From Phycisphaerales bacterium (GTDB taxonomy: Bacteria; Planctomycetota; Phycisphaerae; SM23-33): a DNA stretch of 43,177 nucleotides. The notes below the pieces were generated by a model. The model did not search any database. It had not been told where the DNA came from and saw only the letters and a program-made list of their open reading frames with translations. The DNA lies in the NCBI GenBank assembly GCA_018644725.1, contig JABGPZ010000067.1:1-43177 (forward strand). Direction: 5' to 3'. A program made the translations under genes and the position numbers. Numbering within the stretch: the first letter of the stretch is position 1; every line of letters starts with the position of its first letter. Shown here in pieces: positions 23,336 through 31,527 of the stretch.

Positions 23336-24943
23336 TTACGCGAGTTTGTTGTCCGCGAGGTGCCAGTCGAGGTTGTCCATGATTTTCACTTCGACGACGG
23401 CGTCATTCTTGTCGATCAGCTCGGCGCATTCCTTCGAGAGGTTCAGCAGGTGGAGCTTTTTGCCGGCTTCCTTGTAGCGTTCGGAGATCGAGTTGATCGC
23501 CTCGAGGCCGGAGTGGTCGTAGACGCGCGAGCTTTCGAAGTCGATCACGACGTGTTCGGGATCGCCCGCGATGTCGAAGAGGTCTTTGAAGCTTGTCGCC
23601 GAGCCGAAGAAGAGATACCCGTCGAGTTTGTAGACCTTCGTGGTGTCTTTTTCCAGCGAGATTGTCGCGTCCATTTTGCTGCCCTTGCGCCAGGCAAACA
23701 CCAGCGCCGAGACGACGATGCCCACGAGGACGGCCACCGCCAGGTCGATCAGGACCGTGACCCCCGAAACGAGGATCAGAACGAATGCGTCGCTGCGCGG
23801 GATGTGGCGCAGGATGCGCAGGCTCGACCATTCGAACGTGCCGATGACGACCATGAACATCACGCCCACCAGGGCCGCGACGGGGATCGCTTCGATCAGG
23901 GACGCGCCGTAGAGGATGAACCCAAGCAGGCACAGTGCGGCGGTGATGCCGGAGGTGCGCCCTCGGCCGCCGCCGCGAATGTTGATCATACTTTGGCCGA
24001 TCATCGCACAGCCGCCCATGCCGCCGAAGAAGCCGTTGGTGACGTTCGCAAGCCCCTGGGCGAGGCATTCGCGGTTGCCGCGGCCACGCGTCTGCGTGAT
24101 TTCATCGACGAGGCTCATTGTCATCAGAGATTCGATCAGACCCACCAGCGCGGCGAGGATGGCCGGGATCGCGATGATCTTCAGCGTCGCCCATTCCACC
24201 GGTACGTTCGGCAGTGCAAAACTGGGCAGGTCGGCGGCAAGGGTTGTTACCTTGGGATCGGTTTGTTTGACGAAGTCCAGCACGGTCCGTGCGTGGAAGA
24301 CCTCGAAGTGGCTCAGCGCCATCGCCAGCAATGCAACGCTGACAATTGCCACGAGCGTCGCCGGGACGGCCTTGGTGAGCTTGGGCAGGCCCCAGGAAAT
24401 GATCATCGTCAGCGCGACCAGGCCGATCATGATCGCGAGGTTTGCTCCGGTCAGCCATTGCGCCGTTTCGCCCGAGCCTATTTTGAACTGGCTGAATTGG
24501 GCCATGCAGATCACAATCGCCAGACCATTGACAAAGCCCAGCATCACCGGGTGGGGGACCAGACGGATGAATTTTCCGAGTTTCAATACCCCGAACACCA
24601 TCTGTATGATGCCCATCAGCAACACCGCCGCAAAGAGGTACCCCAGTGCGCCCTCATAGCCGACATCCTTGATTTGGGCCTTGACCATCGGAGCGAAAAT
24701 CACTGCCACCGCGCCCGTCGCGCCCGAGATCATCCCGGGACGACCGCCGAGGATCGAGGTGATCAGACCGACCATGAACGCGGCATAGAGACCCACGACG
24801 GGTTTGACCCCGGCCGTGAAGGAAAACGCAATCGCTTCGGGAACCAGTGCCAGCGCGACGGTTAGGCCGGAGAGCACGTCCACACGGAGATTGTGCGGGC
24901 GGGGGAGGTCGAGTTTGACGAAGCGATTCTTGAGTTTGGACAT
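23336..24943 (-). CDS. SulP-family anion transporter with STAS domain
   Basis: A 535-residue inner-membrane transporter of the SLC26/SulP family. The membrane domain (about residues 15-415) begins with LRVDVLSGLTVALALVPEAIAFSFTAGVKPVVGLYAAF and contains GAVAVIFAP, MLGFVNGLAIVI, NVTNGFFGGMGGCAMIGQSMINIRGGGRGRTSG and LVGVMFMVVIGTFEW. The STAS domain (about 430-535) contains VVIDFESSRVYDHSGLEAI with the usual D-S. Substrate is sulfate or bicarbonate; the family includes both and sequence alone does not decide. Next to sulfatases, uptake of released sulfate is attractive but inferred. It has its own promoter and is not overlapped with the sulfatase. Confidence 0.92.
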   Translation of the reverse strand: MSKLKNRFVKLDLPRPHNLRVDVLSGLTVALALVPEAIAFSFTAGVKPVVGLYAAFMVGLITSILGGRPGMISGATGAVAVIFAPMVKAQIKDVGYEGALGYLFAAVLLMGIIQMVFGVLKLGKFIRLVPHPVMLGFVNGLAIVICMAQFSQFKIGSGETAQWLTGANLAIMIGLVALTMIISWGLPKLTKAVPATLVAIVSVALLAMALSHFEVFHARTVLDFVKQTDPKVTTLAADLPSFALPNVPVEWATLKIIAIPAILAALVGLIESLMTMSLVDEITQTRGRGNRECLAQGLANVTNGFFGGMGGCAMIGQSMINIRGGGRGRTSGITAALCLLGFILYGASLIEAIPVAALVGVMFMVVIGTFEWSSLRILRHIPRSDAFVLILVSGVTVLIDLAVAVLVGIVVSALVFAWRKGSKMDATISLEKDTTKVYKLDGYLFFGSATSFKDLFDIAGDPEHVVIDFESSRVYDHSGLEAINSISERYKEAGKKLHLLNLSKECAELIDKNDAVVEVKIMDNLDWHLADNKLA

Positions 24944-24985
24944 GAAAAAGCGTTCCTTTGGGTCGGTGTGTGGGTTTGCGCGCGG

Positions 24986-25014
24986 AGTATACGGGAAAAG
25001 CGATTACCCCGCAA
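24986..25014 (-). promoter_or_regulatory. Likely promoter of the SulP gene
   Basis: On the minus strand: TTGCGG (25009-25014), 17-bp spacer, TATACT (24986-24991), about 43 bases before the start codon. The -10 matches 5 of 6 bases. Confidence 0.45.
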
Positions 25015-25050
25015 TGAATTTATTATCGTCACCAATTCCGGCGAATCCCC

Positions 25051-25079
25051 TTGTCGCGCAATAGGGCATGGGGTAAACT
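25051..25079 (+). promoter_or_regulatory. Possible promoter of the DUF1080 gene
   Basis: TTGTCG (25051-25056), 17-bp spacer, TAAACT (25074-25079), about 58 bases before the start codon. It is divergent from the SulP promoter. Confidence 0.35.
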
Positions 25080-25136
25080 CGTTATCCTATCGTATCGTAT
25101 TCACGCCGGATGGCACTACTCTACCAAGGAGAAATG

Positions 25137-25841
25137 ATGAAACATTGGAAATCAATTTCGTGCGTCGCGCTGCTCGCGGCGATGGTGATCTGCGGGACTT
25201 CGATGGCAGCCCTCCAAGCGACCAAATCTCCCAAGCCCGCTCCCAAGGCCGCTCCCAAACCTGCCCCCAAAGGAGGATCCGACGCGGCGAAGTTTGTCCC
25301 GCTTTGTAATGGCAAAGACTTCAGCGAGTTCACCCCGCGGAAGGCGCCGGCCAGCATCTGGACACTCAAGGACGGTGTGATCCAGTGCAAGGGCAAGCCG
25401 TTTGGCTGGCTGGAAACCAAGAAGAGCTACCGCAATTACGTCCTCAAACTCGAGATGCGCTATCCCAAGGAGGCGGGCAACAGCGGGATTTTCCTGCACA
25501 TCGGCAAAATCGGCAAGAAGTGGCCCAAGTGCATCGAGGTCCAAGGGAAGTTCGTAGACATGTGCAAGATTTTCGGCCTCGGCGGCACGAAAGGCACGGC
25601 CGTCCCCGGCGATGCCAAGGCCCGCACCAAGGCCCAGAAAAAGCACACCGAGTGGAACGCGATTGAGATCACCGTCAAGGACGGCGCGATCACGGCCACC
25701 CTCAACGGTACGCTGATCGGCCAGAGCAAACCGTTTGACATCACCGAAGGGCCCATCGGGCTCCAGTCCGAAGGTGCGCCCGTCGAGTTCCGTAAGCTTC
25801 AAATCAAGGAACTCCCCGCACCCAAGACGGCTAAGAAATAA
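25137..25841 (+). CDS. Secreted DUF1080 protein (3-keto-disaccharide hydrolase fold)
   Basis: A 234-residue protein with a signal peptide (residues 1-25), a Pro/Lys/Ala linker (PKPAPKAAPKPAPKGG) and a DUF1080 jelly-roll domain. Typical segments are FVPLCNGKDFSEFTP, WTLKDGVIQCKG, YRNYVLKLEMRYPKEAGNSGIFLHIG, EWNAIEITVKDGAITATLNG and GPIGLQSEGAPVEFRKLQIKEL. The family resembles concanavalin-like glucanase folds and is assigned to 3-keto-glycoside hydrolysis in some members. AAGGAG is 5 bases before the chosen ATG; ATG 25134 is the alternative. It is the only plus-strand gene in the island. Confidence 0.88.
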   Translation: MKHWKSISCVALLAAMVICGTSMAALQATKSPKPAPKAAPKPAPKGGSDAAKFVPLCNGKDFSEFTPRKAPASIWTLKDGVIQCKGKPFGWLETKKSYRNYVLKLEMRYPKEAGNSGIFLHIGKIGKKWPKCIEVQGKFVDMCKIFGLGGTKGTAVPGDAKARTKAQKKHTEWNAIEITVKDGAITATLNGTLIGQSKPFDITEGPIGLQSEGAPVEFRKLQIKELPAPKTAKK

Positions 25842-25859
25842 GCCCAGATCGTTCGATAC

Positions 25860-25901
25860 AAAAACACCGCCAAGAGCGCAGGCTCTCGACGGTGTTTTTT
25901 T
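25860..25901. terminator. Bidirectional terminator
   Basis: ACACCG...AGAGC with GCTCT...CGGTGT around a GCAG loop, with two mismatched positions, flanked by A-run on the left and T-run on the right. It sits between two converging genes and can stop both. Confidence 0.8.
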
Positions 25902-25914
25902 GTGGTTGGTCTTG

Positions 25915-27261
25915 TTAGAACGTGTAGGGCGCGCGCGGGGTGCGGAGCATGAGGCGTTGTGCGGCCGGGTTGCCGATGACGGTTTCCTTGACGGGATCCC
26001 ATTTCAGCGTCTTGCCGGAGCGGATGGCCGCATCGGACAGATAGCAAATCGTGTCGCCGCGGACGGCAACTTCGACGGGCGAAATGGTTTCGCGGTCTTG
26101 GAGGATGCACTGGATGAAGTCGTCCCATTGGTCCGTCCCGACCGGGCCGAGGCGCGTGTCGGAAGGCTTGAGCGCGACGGCGGCGAGTTTGGGATTCGAG
26201 TAGTAAATCCCTTTCCGGTCAACGCTGATCCAGCCCTCGTCGCCGAAGAACGTCGTGCCGTGGTTGCTGGGGCGTTTGTGATATTTGCGGACATAGCTCA
26301 TGGCCTGTTTGTCGGCCGAGAAGCGCATCTCCACGCCGTCGGCGTATTTCAGATCGACGTCCCATGCGTACACGGTGTCGAAGAGGCCTTTGGAGGGGAG
26401 GAGCCCGCCGCGCGGGCGAATGGTCGTCGGCCCGTCGCCAGTCTTGTCTTTGTCGAGGCCCCAGATCGCGATGTCCAACGGGTGGATGCCCCAGCCGGCG
26501 ATGAATCCCATCGCAACGTCGTAGCGGTGGAACGCGCCCTGACGGGTACAGCGGTCCGCCGTGTAGGGGATGTTCTCGCCCGGACCGACCCATTTGTCGT
26601 AGTCGAGGTCGGCCGGGATCGGCGCGGGTTTGGTCGAGCCGAAAGGCTTGCCATGAAAATCAGTAAAATCGTCGGTCATGTCCGGTGACCACGCTTCGAC
26701 GCGATGGACTTTGCCGATGTAGCCGTTGCGGACGAGCTCAACGGCGCGGACGAATTGTTTCATGCAGCGCTGCTGGGTGCCGAACTGAAACTTCACGCCG
26801 GTGGCGTGGATGGTATCGCGCATCGCCTGGGCATAGTTCAGGGACACCGAGAGGGGCTTGTTGACGTAGACGTGCTTGCCCTGACGCGCGGCGTGGATCG
26901 CCATCGGGACGTGCCAGACATCCTGGGAGTTGATCGTTACCGCGTCGATGTCCGCGCGGTCGAGCATGTCGAGAAAGTCGCGATAGCCCTTGGCCGGGCC
27001 GCCGGATTGTTTTTTGGTCGTGGCGATCGCGCGGGTGATGCGGCTTTGGAACGCGTCACTGACACCGACGACCTGGACCTGCGGATGGTTAACCCATTTC
27101 TTCGTGTGGGACGAGCCTTGGCCGCCGACGGCGATCATGCCCATGTTGACACGGTTGGACGGCGCGTTCTTGCCGAAGACGCTCGAAGGGACAATCGTCG
27201 GCAGCACGGCCGCAGCGGTCGCACCTTTAAGGAAGGTCCGGCGGGTGGTGTTATTTGGCAT
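25915..27261 (-). CDS. Secreted Gfo/Idh/MocA-family oxidoreductase
   Basis: A 448-residue protein with a Tat signal (RRTFLKGATAAAVLPTIVPSSVFG). The NAD-binding Rossmann domain follows (VNMGMIAVGGQGSSHTKKWV, then VVGVSDAF), then VTINSQDVWHVPMAIHAARQGKHVYVNKPLSVS, QFGTQQRCMKQFVRAVELV and a C-terminal GFO_IDH_MocA-like domain. Members oxidise or reduce sugars and related compounds with tightly held NAD(P). The usual EKP catalytic-region motif is NKP here. ATG 27261 is chosen because AAGGAG is 7 bases upstream and it begins the Tat signal. It overlaps the end of the HEAT/ThuA gene by 11 bases, so they are translationally coupled. The glycine pattern (GGQGS) is slightly unusual. Confidence 0.9.
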   Translation of the reverse strand: MPNNTTRRTFLKGATAAAVLPTIVPSSVFGKNAPSNRVNMGMIAVGGQGSSHTKKWVNHPQVQVVGVSDAFQSRITRAIATTKKQSGGPAKGYRDFLDMLDRADIDAVTINSQDVWHVPMAIHAARQGKHVYVNKPLSVSLNYAQAMRDTIHATGVKFQFGTQQRCMKQFVRAVELVRNGYIGKVHRVEAWSPDMTDDFTDFHGKPFGSTKPAPIPADLDYDKWVGPGENIPYTADRCTRQGAFHRYDVAMGFIAGWGIHPLDIAIWGLDKDKTGDGPTTIRPRGGLLPSKGLFDTVYAWDVDLKYADGVEMRFSADKQAMSYVRKYHKRPSNHGTTFFGDEGWISVDRKGIYYSNPKLAAVALKPSDTRLGPVGTDQWDDFIQCILQDRETISPVEVAVRGDTICYLSDAAIRSGKTLKWDPVKETVIGNPAAQRLMLRTPRAPYTF

Positions 27262-30200
27262 GGGTGGTCTCCTTGGAGCGCGTGGCCCATTGGGCGAGAG
27301 TAAGCAGGTGGGTTTTGAATTCGGGAGCGGCCATTTTTTGGGCATCGTGGCCGAGGAAAGTCGCGGCGCAGCGGCCTTTTTTGAACTGACCCGCCAGAGC
27401 ATTGGCGTGGGTTTTGTTATTGGCGGTCGCGGTCATGACGACGGTCGCGCCCTCGGCAACGCCGGGCTCTTCCCACAGCTCGTCAACGTGCGAAAACGGT
27501 TTGAGTGTCTTGGCGAGCGGGTGGTCGGTTTTGGCGAGGGAGAGTTTGAATTGCAACGGCTTGCCGTGGTGGGTTTTGTCCTTTTCCCAATAGGCCAGCG
27601 TGATTTTGCGGTAGGCGGGCCATGTTCCATCATAGAACGAACTGCCGCCGGCGTGGACGGTGAGGTGGCCGGTGCCAGAGGCGATGGCGGCTTCGAAGGC
27701 TTTGCGAGCGGCGGGGGTCCAGAGGGCTTCCAGATTGGCCATGGATTGTCTTTTTACCCAGCTGTTCCAGTTGCTGACGATCAAGTCGTAAATCGAGAGC
27801 GTTTTCGCGTCGAGGCCCTTTGGGGAGGTCACAACATCGACTTCAAAGGCGTTGTCCGTTTCGAGGATCGCCTTGAGGACAGGGGTGGTCTCTTGCCATT
27901 TGTGATTGTTTGCGCCAGTGAGAATCAGTGCGCGGGGTGCGTTGGCGCTGGCGGTGGCGCGGTAGGTGGCTTCGGCGGCGTTGAGTTGGTCTGCGGTCCA
28001 TTGGCCATTATGCACGGCGACGCGGTAGCGCAGTGTGACGGTCTGGCCTTTCTTGATCGTCATCGGTTCGTGGCAGAGTATTGCCGCGTTGAAATAGGAG
28101 AACGATTTTTCAGGCTTGAGAACGACGTACCATGGGGAAGGATAGCGCGGGTTGGTGGGATGATCCAGCATCGCCATGCCGCAGGGTTTGCCGTCGAGGG
28201 TTCCGCTGAAGTCCATGCCTTTGGAGGGCTTGTGCGTCAGGTCGAGGTTGGTCTTGTCGGAGTCAATCGCGATGACATGCCAGTCGGTGAAGTTTTTGGC
28301 GAAGCGCATCGACAGACCAGCGTAGCCGCCATGAGGCTTGCCATTTGGACCGCTAATGGGGGTGCGGTCGAGGACGACATCCACAGCGGCGGTAAATTTC
28401 ATGGTCCAATCGAGAGTGTATCCGCCGTGGTTGTCGGGCGCGGAAACTGCAATGGTGCGCTCTTCGCGCAGAACGATGGCCTCGGGCGTTTTGGCTGGAT
28501 GGTAGACAAGGGTCTGGGTGATTTTCGCGGAGTGGTCGGCGTTGGCCGCGACCTGGGTCGAGACGATTTTCGTCGTGCCTTCGGGCTTGGGATCGCCTTT
28601 GCTGGCGAGAGGGGCGGGGGTTTTTCTGGTGGGTCTCTTCGCCGTTTTCCGGGTAGGCTTTCCGGCAGATTTTTTCTTGGTAAAGCCTGCGGGCCGTTCT
28701 TCCCAGTAGTTGATGCCGTTGATGGTTTTCCAGCTCAGCCACAGGCCGTAGTGCCAGATGTGGTCCGGCGGCTTGATCCACGAGAGGTCGCCCGCGTTGA
28801 TCGGGCCGATGGGCGAGAAGTAGGGCTTGGTGAGTTTTGCGCCGTAATTGTACTGCCAGACGGTTTTGCCGTCATTGCGGAGCGTGATGGTGTCTTTGCC
28901 CTGTTTCCACGACAGGCCCTTGGGCGCGGCCTTTGTGGGGGCGGTGTCGGGGGCGTAAAGCTCGACTTCTCGGATGCCGGGGCTTGGGCCGTAGTACCCC
29001 GTGATGTTGAGTTCGACCCATTTCACCGTTGCGGGTTTGAGGGGCAACTCGAAGCGATTGTTGGTGTACTTCGCGGTTTTGACAACGGCGAGCGTGCCGG
29101 CGTCGGAGTTGATGCGGAAGGTCTTCGGCGCGAAGTTGTGATGCTTGTAGCCGTAGAGAACGATACTGCCGACGGTTTTTTTCGTCGGGAAGGTCAGTCG
29201 GAGGCGATAGCGCTTTTTGCCGTTTTCCTCGTCCCAGTAGGTTGTCATGTCGCCGTCGTTTGCGGCGGCCGGGCCGGAGGATTGGCCGTCTTTGCGATAG
29301 TTCAGTGGGGCGGTAGCAATGGCGCTTTTCGCGAGGTTCCGCGTAAGGCTCTGCGAAAGGAGCTCGTTGAGGATGGGCGCGAGTTTGGGATTCGCCTTGG
29401 CAGCGACATCGGCAGCGGCCCGAGCTTCGTCATGGGCGTAGTAGGCAATCGCGGGGATGGCCGTCAGGAGCCTGTTGATTGCGGCATTGCCGAGGTCCGC
29501 ATCGGCGAGGAGGGTTTTGAGGTTTGTAAAGACGGTTGCGGCATGGGCCGGGCGGCTTGCGGCGGGGGCCTTGGGCAGGTGGCCTGCGATGGCGTTGACC
29601 GTCAGGAACCGTTCGCGGTTCGAGAGCGATTTGTTCAGCACGGCCGCCAGAGGCTCGACGGCGGCGGGGGTATCCCAATCGGCGAGCGTGCGAATCGCGT
29701 CGATCCGCAGGGTCGCGTCATTCAGCAGACTCGCGGCAGTGGTGAGTGCCTCGGCCGAGCCGTCAGCCTTGAGAAGCAGCAGGAGGTCTCGCTTGCCGTC
29801 GGGGTTGGCCGAAGCCAGAGCCGTTTTGGCCGCAGCGGAAATGTTGAATTTTACACGGTCGGCGATTTGCACCGCAGCCATCCGCAGGCGTGATTTACTG
29901 GCGGAGGCGGGTTTCGTGCCCGCGACCATTTCGATCAGAGTGGTGCAGGCTGCTTTGTCGCCGAGGGTGGCGAGGGCTTCGCAGGCGGCCTTGGCAGCGT
30001 AGCGGTCGTCCGAGGCGAGTACGGCGAGCAAGTCCGCCGTGCATTTCCGCTGGCCGCGCGCGGCGAGTACGTCGATCAGTGCGGCTTTGTCTTTGCCCGT
30101 GGCGGTTTTCATGGCCGCGAGGATGGCCGCGTTCACGCCGTCTCCGTCGAGGCGTGTCAGTGCGACTTTCACGGTGGGGACGGTTTGAAGTTTGGTTGCC

Positions 30201-31300
30201 AAAAGGGCAACGGTTGTCTTGTCGCCGTGTTGGCCGAGGGCGGCTAATGCAGCGGCGGCCACGGCGGGCGTTTTGGATTCGGTCAACGGTGCGGCGGCCT
30301 TGGCGATCGATGCGTCACGCGGGGCTTGTTGCAACGCGCTGAGTGCCTTGAGCTGGGTCGCGGCGGGCATGCCCGGCAGGGAGTCTGCGAGAAGACGGAA
30401 GTTGGAGGGGAGCTTGCTGAAGCGGATCGCACGCAGAGCGAACTCGATGTCGGCGGGATTCTTTTTTTTCAGCGCTGCAGTGATAAAATCGCTTTTTTTC
30501 GCGTCGTCCCACGCGCTAAACAGCGCGAGGTGGGCGAGGGATTTCATCGCGGTGGTTGGCGCGATGTCTTTGACGTCTTCAAACAGGGATGCCGCCAGGG
30601 CAGGGTTGGTGGCGAGCAGGTGCTGGCCGCATTGCATTTGGGCGGAGGCGAGGGCGCGTTGGGTCTTGGTGGTGGCCTTGGCCGCAAGCAACGCGTTGGC
30701 GGCGTCGGTGGTTCCGATGCGTCCGAGAGCGATGATGGCCGCTTTGCCAGCGGGGGTGTCGCCGGAGAGGTGTTTGGCGATGGCCCCGGCGGCCTTGGCG
30801 TCACGCAGTTGGCCCAATGCCATGATGAACCCGACAGGGGATTTCGTCGTGGCAAGAAGGTCCCGCAGGGCGGTGGCCGCAGCGGGGGTGCCGATTCGCA
30901 GCAGCGCCTCGGTCGCCTGGGTGGTGAATTTGGGGTCGCTACCGAGCGTGCCCAGCGCGGGGACGGCCGATTCCGCACCAGCAACCCCCAGCAGGTTAAT
31001 CGCACAGTGCCGGCCGTGGGGTTTGGCTTTGGCATTGCCCGCGACTGCGGTCAGCTTGGTGATCACGGATTGCTTGGCGGTGTCGCTGTCGCAGATCATG
31101 AAAAACTTGCGGAGTACCTCGACACTAGTATGATCGCTTTCGAGTGTCAGTGTCGCGAGAGTCTTGACGGCTTTGCCCGCGTCCTCGACCGAGGCCGAGA
31201 GCGCCATGGGATCGAGGGTATTGGGCGCGGCGCTGTGGGCGACATTTGCCGCCCCCAGGCACAGTGTCAACAGTACGATGCAATGGAGTGTGCGGTGCAT
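27251..31300 (-). CDS. HEAT-repeat / F5-8C / PmoA-like / ThuA fusion protein
   Basis: A 1349-residue exported protein of four parts. A signal peptide (to about residue 24) is followed by a long HEAT-repeat solenoid (about 30-640, many units such as GKAAIIALGRIGTTDAANAL). Next is an F5/8-type C (discoidin) domain (about 655-785: AANDGDMTTYWDEEN, GSIVLYGYKHHNF, GYYGPSPGIREVELY). Then comes a PmoA-like DUF6807 domain (about 795-1110: PDHIWHYGLWLSWKTINGINYWEER, DNHGGYTLDWTMKF), with a Lys/Arg/Thr-rich insert (KPTRKTAKRPTRKT). Last is a ThuA domain (about 1117-1349: RALILTGANNHKWQETTPVL, LTVHAGGSSFYDG). ThuA relates to trehalose/sugar use in rhizobia and to a glutamine-amidotransferase fold. It is coupled to the Gfo/Idh oxidoreductase, suggesting extracytoplasmic sugar oxidation; the exact reaction is unknown. 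Confidence 0.85.
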   Translation of the reverse strand: MHRTLHCIVLLTLCLGAANVAHSAAPNTLDPMALSASVEDAGKAVKTLATLTLESDHTSVEVLRKFFMICDSDTAKQSVITKLTAVAGNAKAKPHGRHCAINLLGVAGAESAVPALGTLGSDPKFTTQATEALLRIGTPAAATALRDLLATTKSPVGFIMALGQLRDAKAAGAIAKHLSGDTPAGKAAIIALGRIGTTDAANALLAAKATTKTQRALASAQMQCGQHLLATNPALAASLFEDVKDIAPTTAMKSLAHLALFSAWDDAKKSDFITAALKKKNPADIEFALRAIRFSKLPSNFRLLADSLPGMPAATQLKALSALQQAPRDASIAKAAAPLTESKTPAVAAAALAALGQHGDKTTVALLATKLQTVPTVKVALTRLDGDGVNAAILAAMKTATGKDKAALIDVLAARGQRKCTADLLAVLASDDRYAAKAACEALATLGDKAACTTLIEMVAGTKPASASKSRLRMAAVQIADRVKFNISAAAKTALASANPDGKRDLLLLLKADGSAEALTTAASLLNDATLRIDAIRTLADWDTPAAVEPLAAVLNKSLSNRERFLTVNAIAGHLPKAPAASRPAHAATVFTNLKTLLADADLGNAAINRLLTAIPAIAYYAHDEARAAADVAAKANPKLAPILNELLSQSLTRNLAKSAIATAPLNYRKDGQSSGPAAANDGDMTTYWDEENGKKRYRLRLTFPTKKTVGSIVLYGYKHHNFAPKTFRINSDAGTLAVVKTAKYTNNRFELPLKPATVKWVELNITGYYGPSPGIREVELYAPDTAPTKAAPKGLSWKQGKDTITLRNDGKTVWQYNYGAKLTKPYFSPIGPINAGDLSWIKPPDHIWHYGLWLSWKTINGINYWEERPAGFTKKKSAGKPTRKTAKRPTRKTPAPLASKGDPKPEGTTKIVSTQVAANADHSAKITQTLVYHPAKTPEAIVLREERTIAVSAPDNHGGYTLDWTMKFTAAVDVVLDRTPISGPNGKPHGGYAGLSMRFAKNFTDWHVIAIDSDKTNLDLTHKPSKGMDFSGTLDGKPCGMAMLDHPTNPRYPSPWYVVLKPEKSFSYFNAAILCHEPMTIKKGQTVTLRYRVAVHNGQWTADQLNAAEATYRATASANAPRALILTGANNHKWQETTPVLKAILETDNAFEVDVVTSPKGLDAKTLSIYDLIVSNWNSWVKRQSMANLEALWTPAARKAFEAAIASGTGHLTVHAGGSSFYDGTWPAYRKITLAYWEKDKTHHGKPLQFKLSLAKTDHPLAKTLKPFSHVDELWEEPGVAEGATVVMTATANNKTHANALAGQFKKGRCAATFLGHDAQKMAAPEFKTHLLTLAQWATRSKETTHAK

Positions 31301-31370
31301 AAGTTGATCCTTGATTAGATGAATTGGCGCAGGTGCTCGATGCTGCGGGCGGCCTGTTCAACGGTTCCAC

Positions 31371-31401
31371 ATTCTACAGAGAAAACGATGTTCCTGTCCA
31401 A
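31371..31401 (-). promoter_or_regulatory. Possible promoter of the HEAT/ThuA operon
   Basis: On the minus strand TTGGAC (31396-31401) and TAGAAT (31371-31376), spacer 19 bp, about 65 bases before the start codon. The long spacer lowers confidence. Confidence 0.3.
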
Positions 31402-31475
31402 TGTATTGCAAATTGCGATAGTTTTTCCCAGTCGATCACACCATCGCCGCGGGAATACGCCGCCCTTCACGCGAC

Positions 31476-31508
31476 AAAAAAGCCCCCTGCGGAATAACCG
31501 CAGAGGGC
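31476..31508 (-). terminator. Terminator of the M16 peptidase gene
   Basis: On the minus strand GCCC-t-CTGCGG, loop TTATT, CCGCAG-g-GGGC, then six T. It lies 20 bases after the peptidase stop. Confidence 0.8.
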
Positions 31509-31527
31509 AGGGGATTGCGAATTGGCG

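Noticed and set aside
26990-29893. 967-codon plus-strand open frame, and similar long frames at 19395-20504, 21577-23199, 23243-24865, 31738-33438, 34882-36549 and 36712-38970
   Set aside because: They lie opposite well-recognised genes, lack ribosome sites and show no domain; they are antisense shadows caused by high GC at third positions.
31443-31457. CGCCGCGGGAATACG shared with 19132-19146
   Set aside because: Only 15 GC-rich bases without extended similarity; likely chance or a short remnant.
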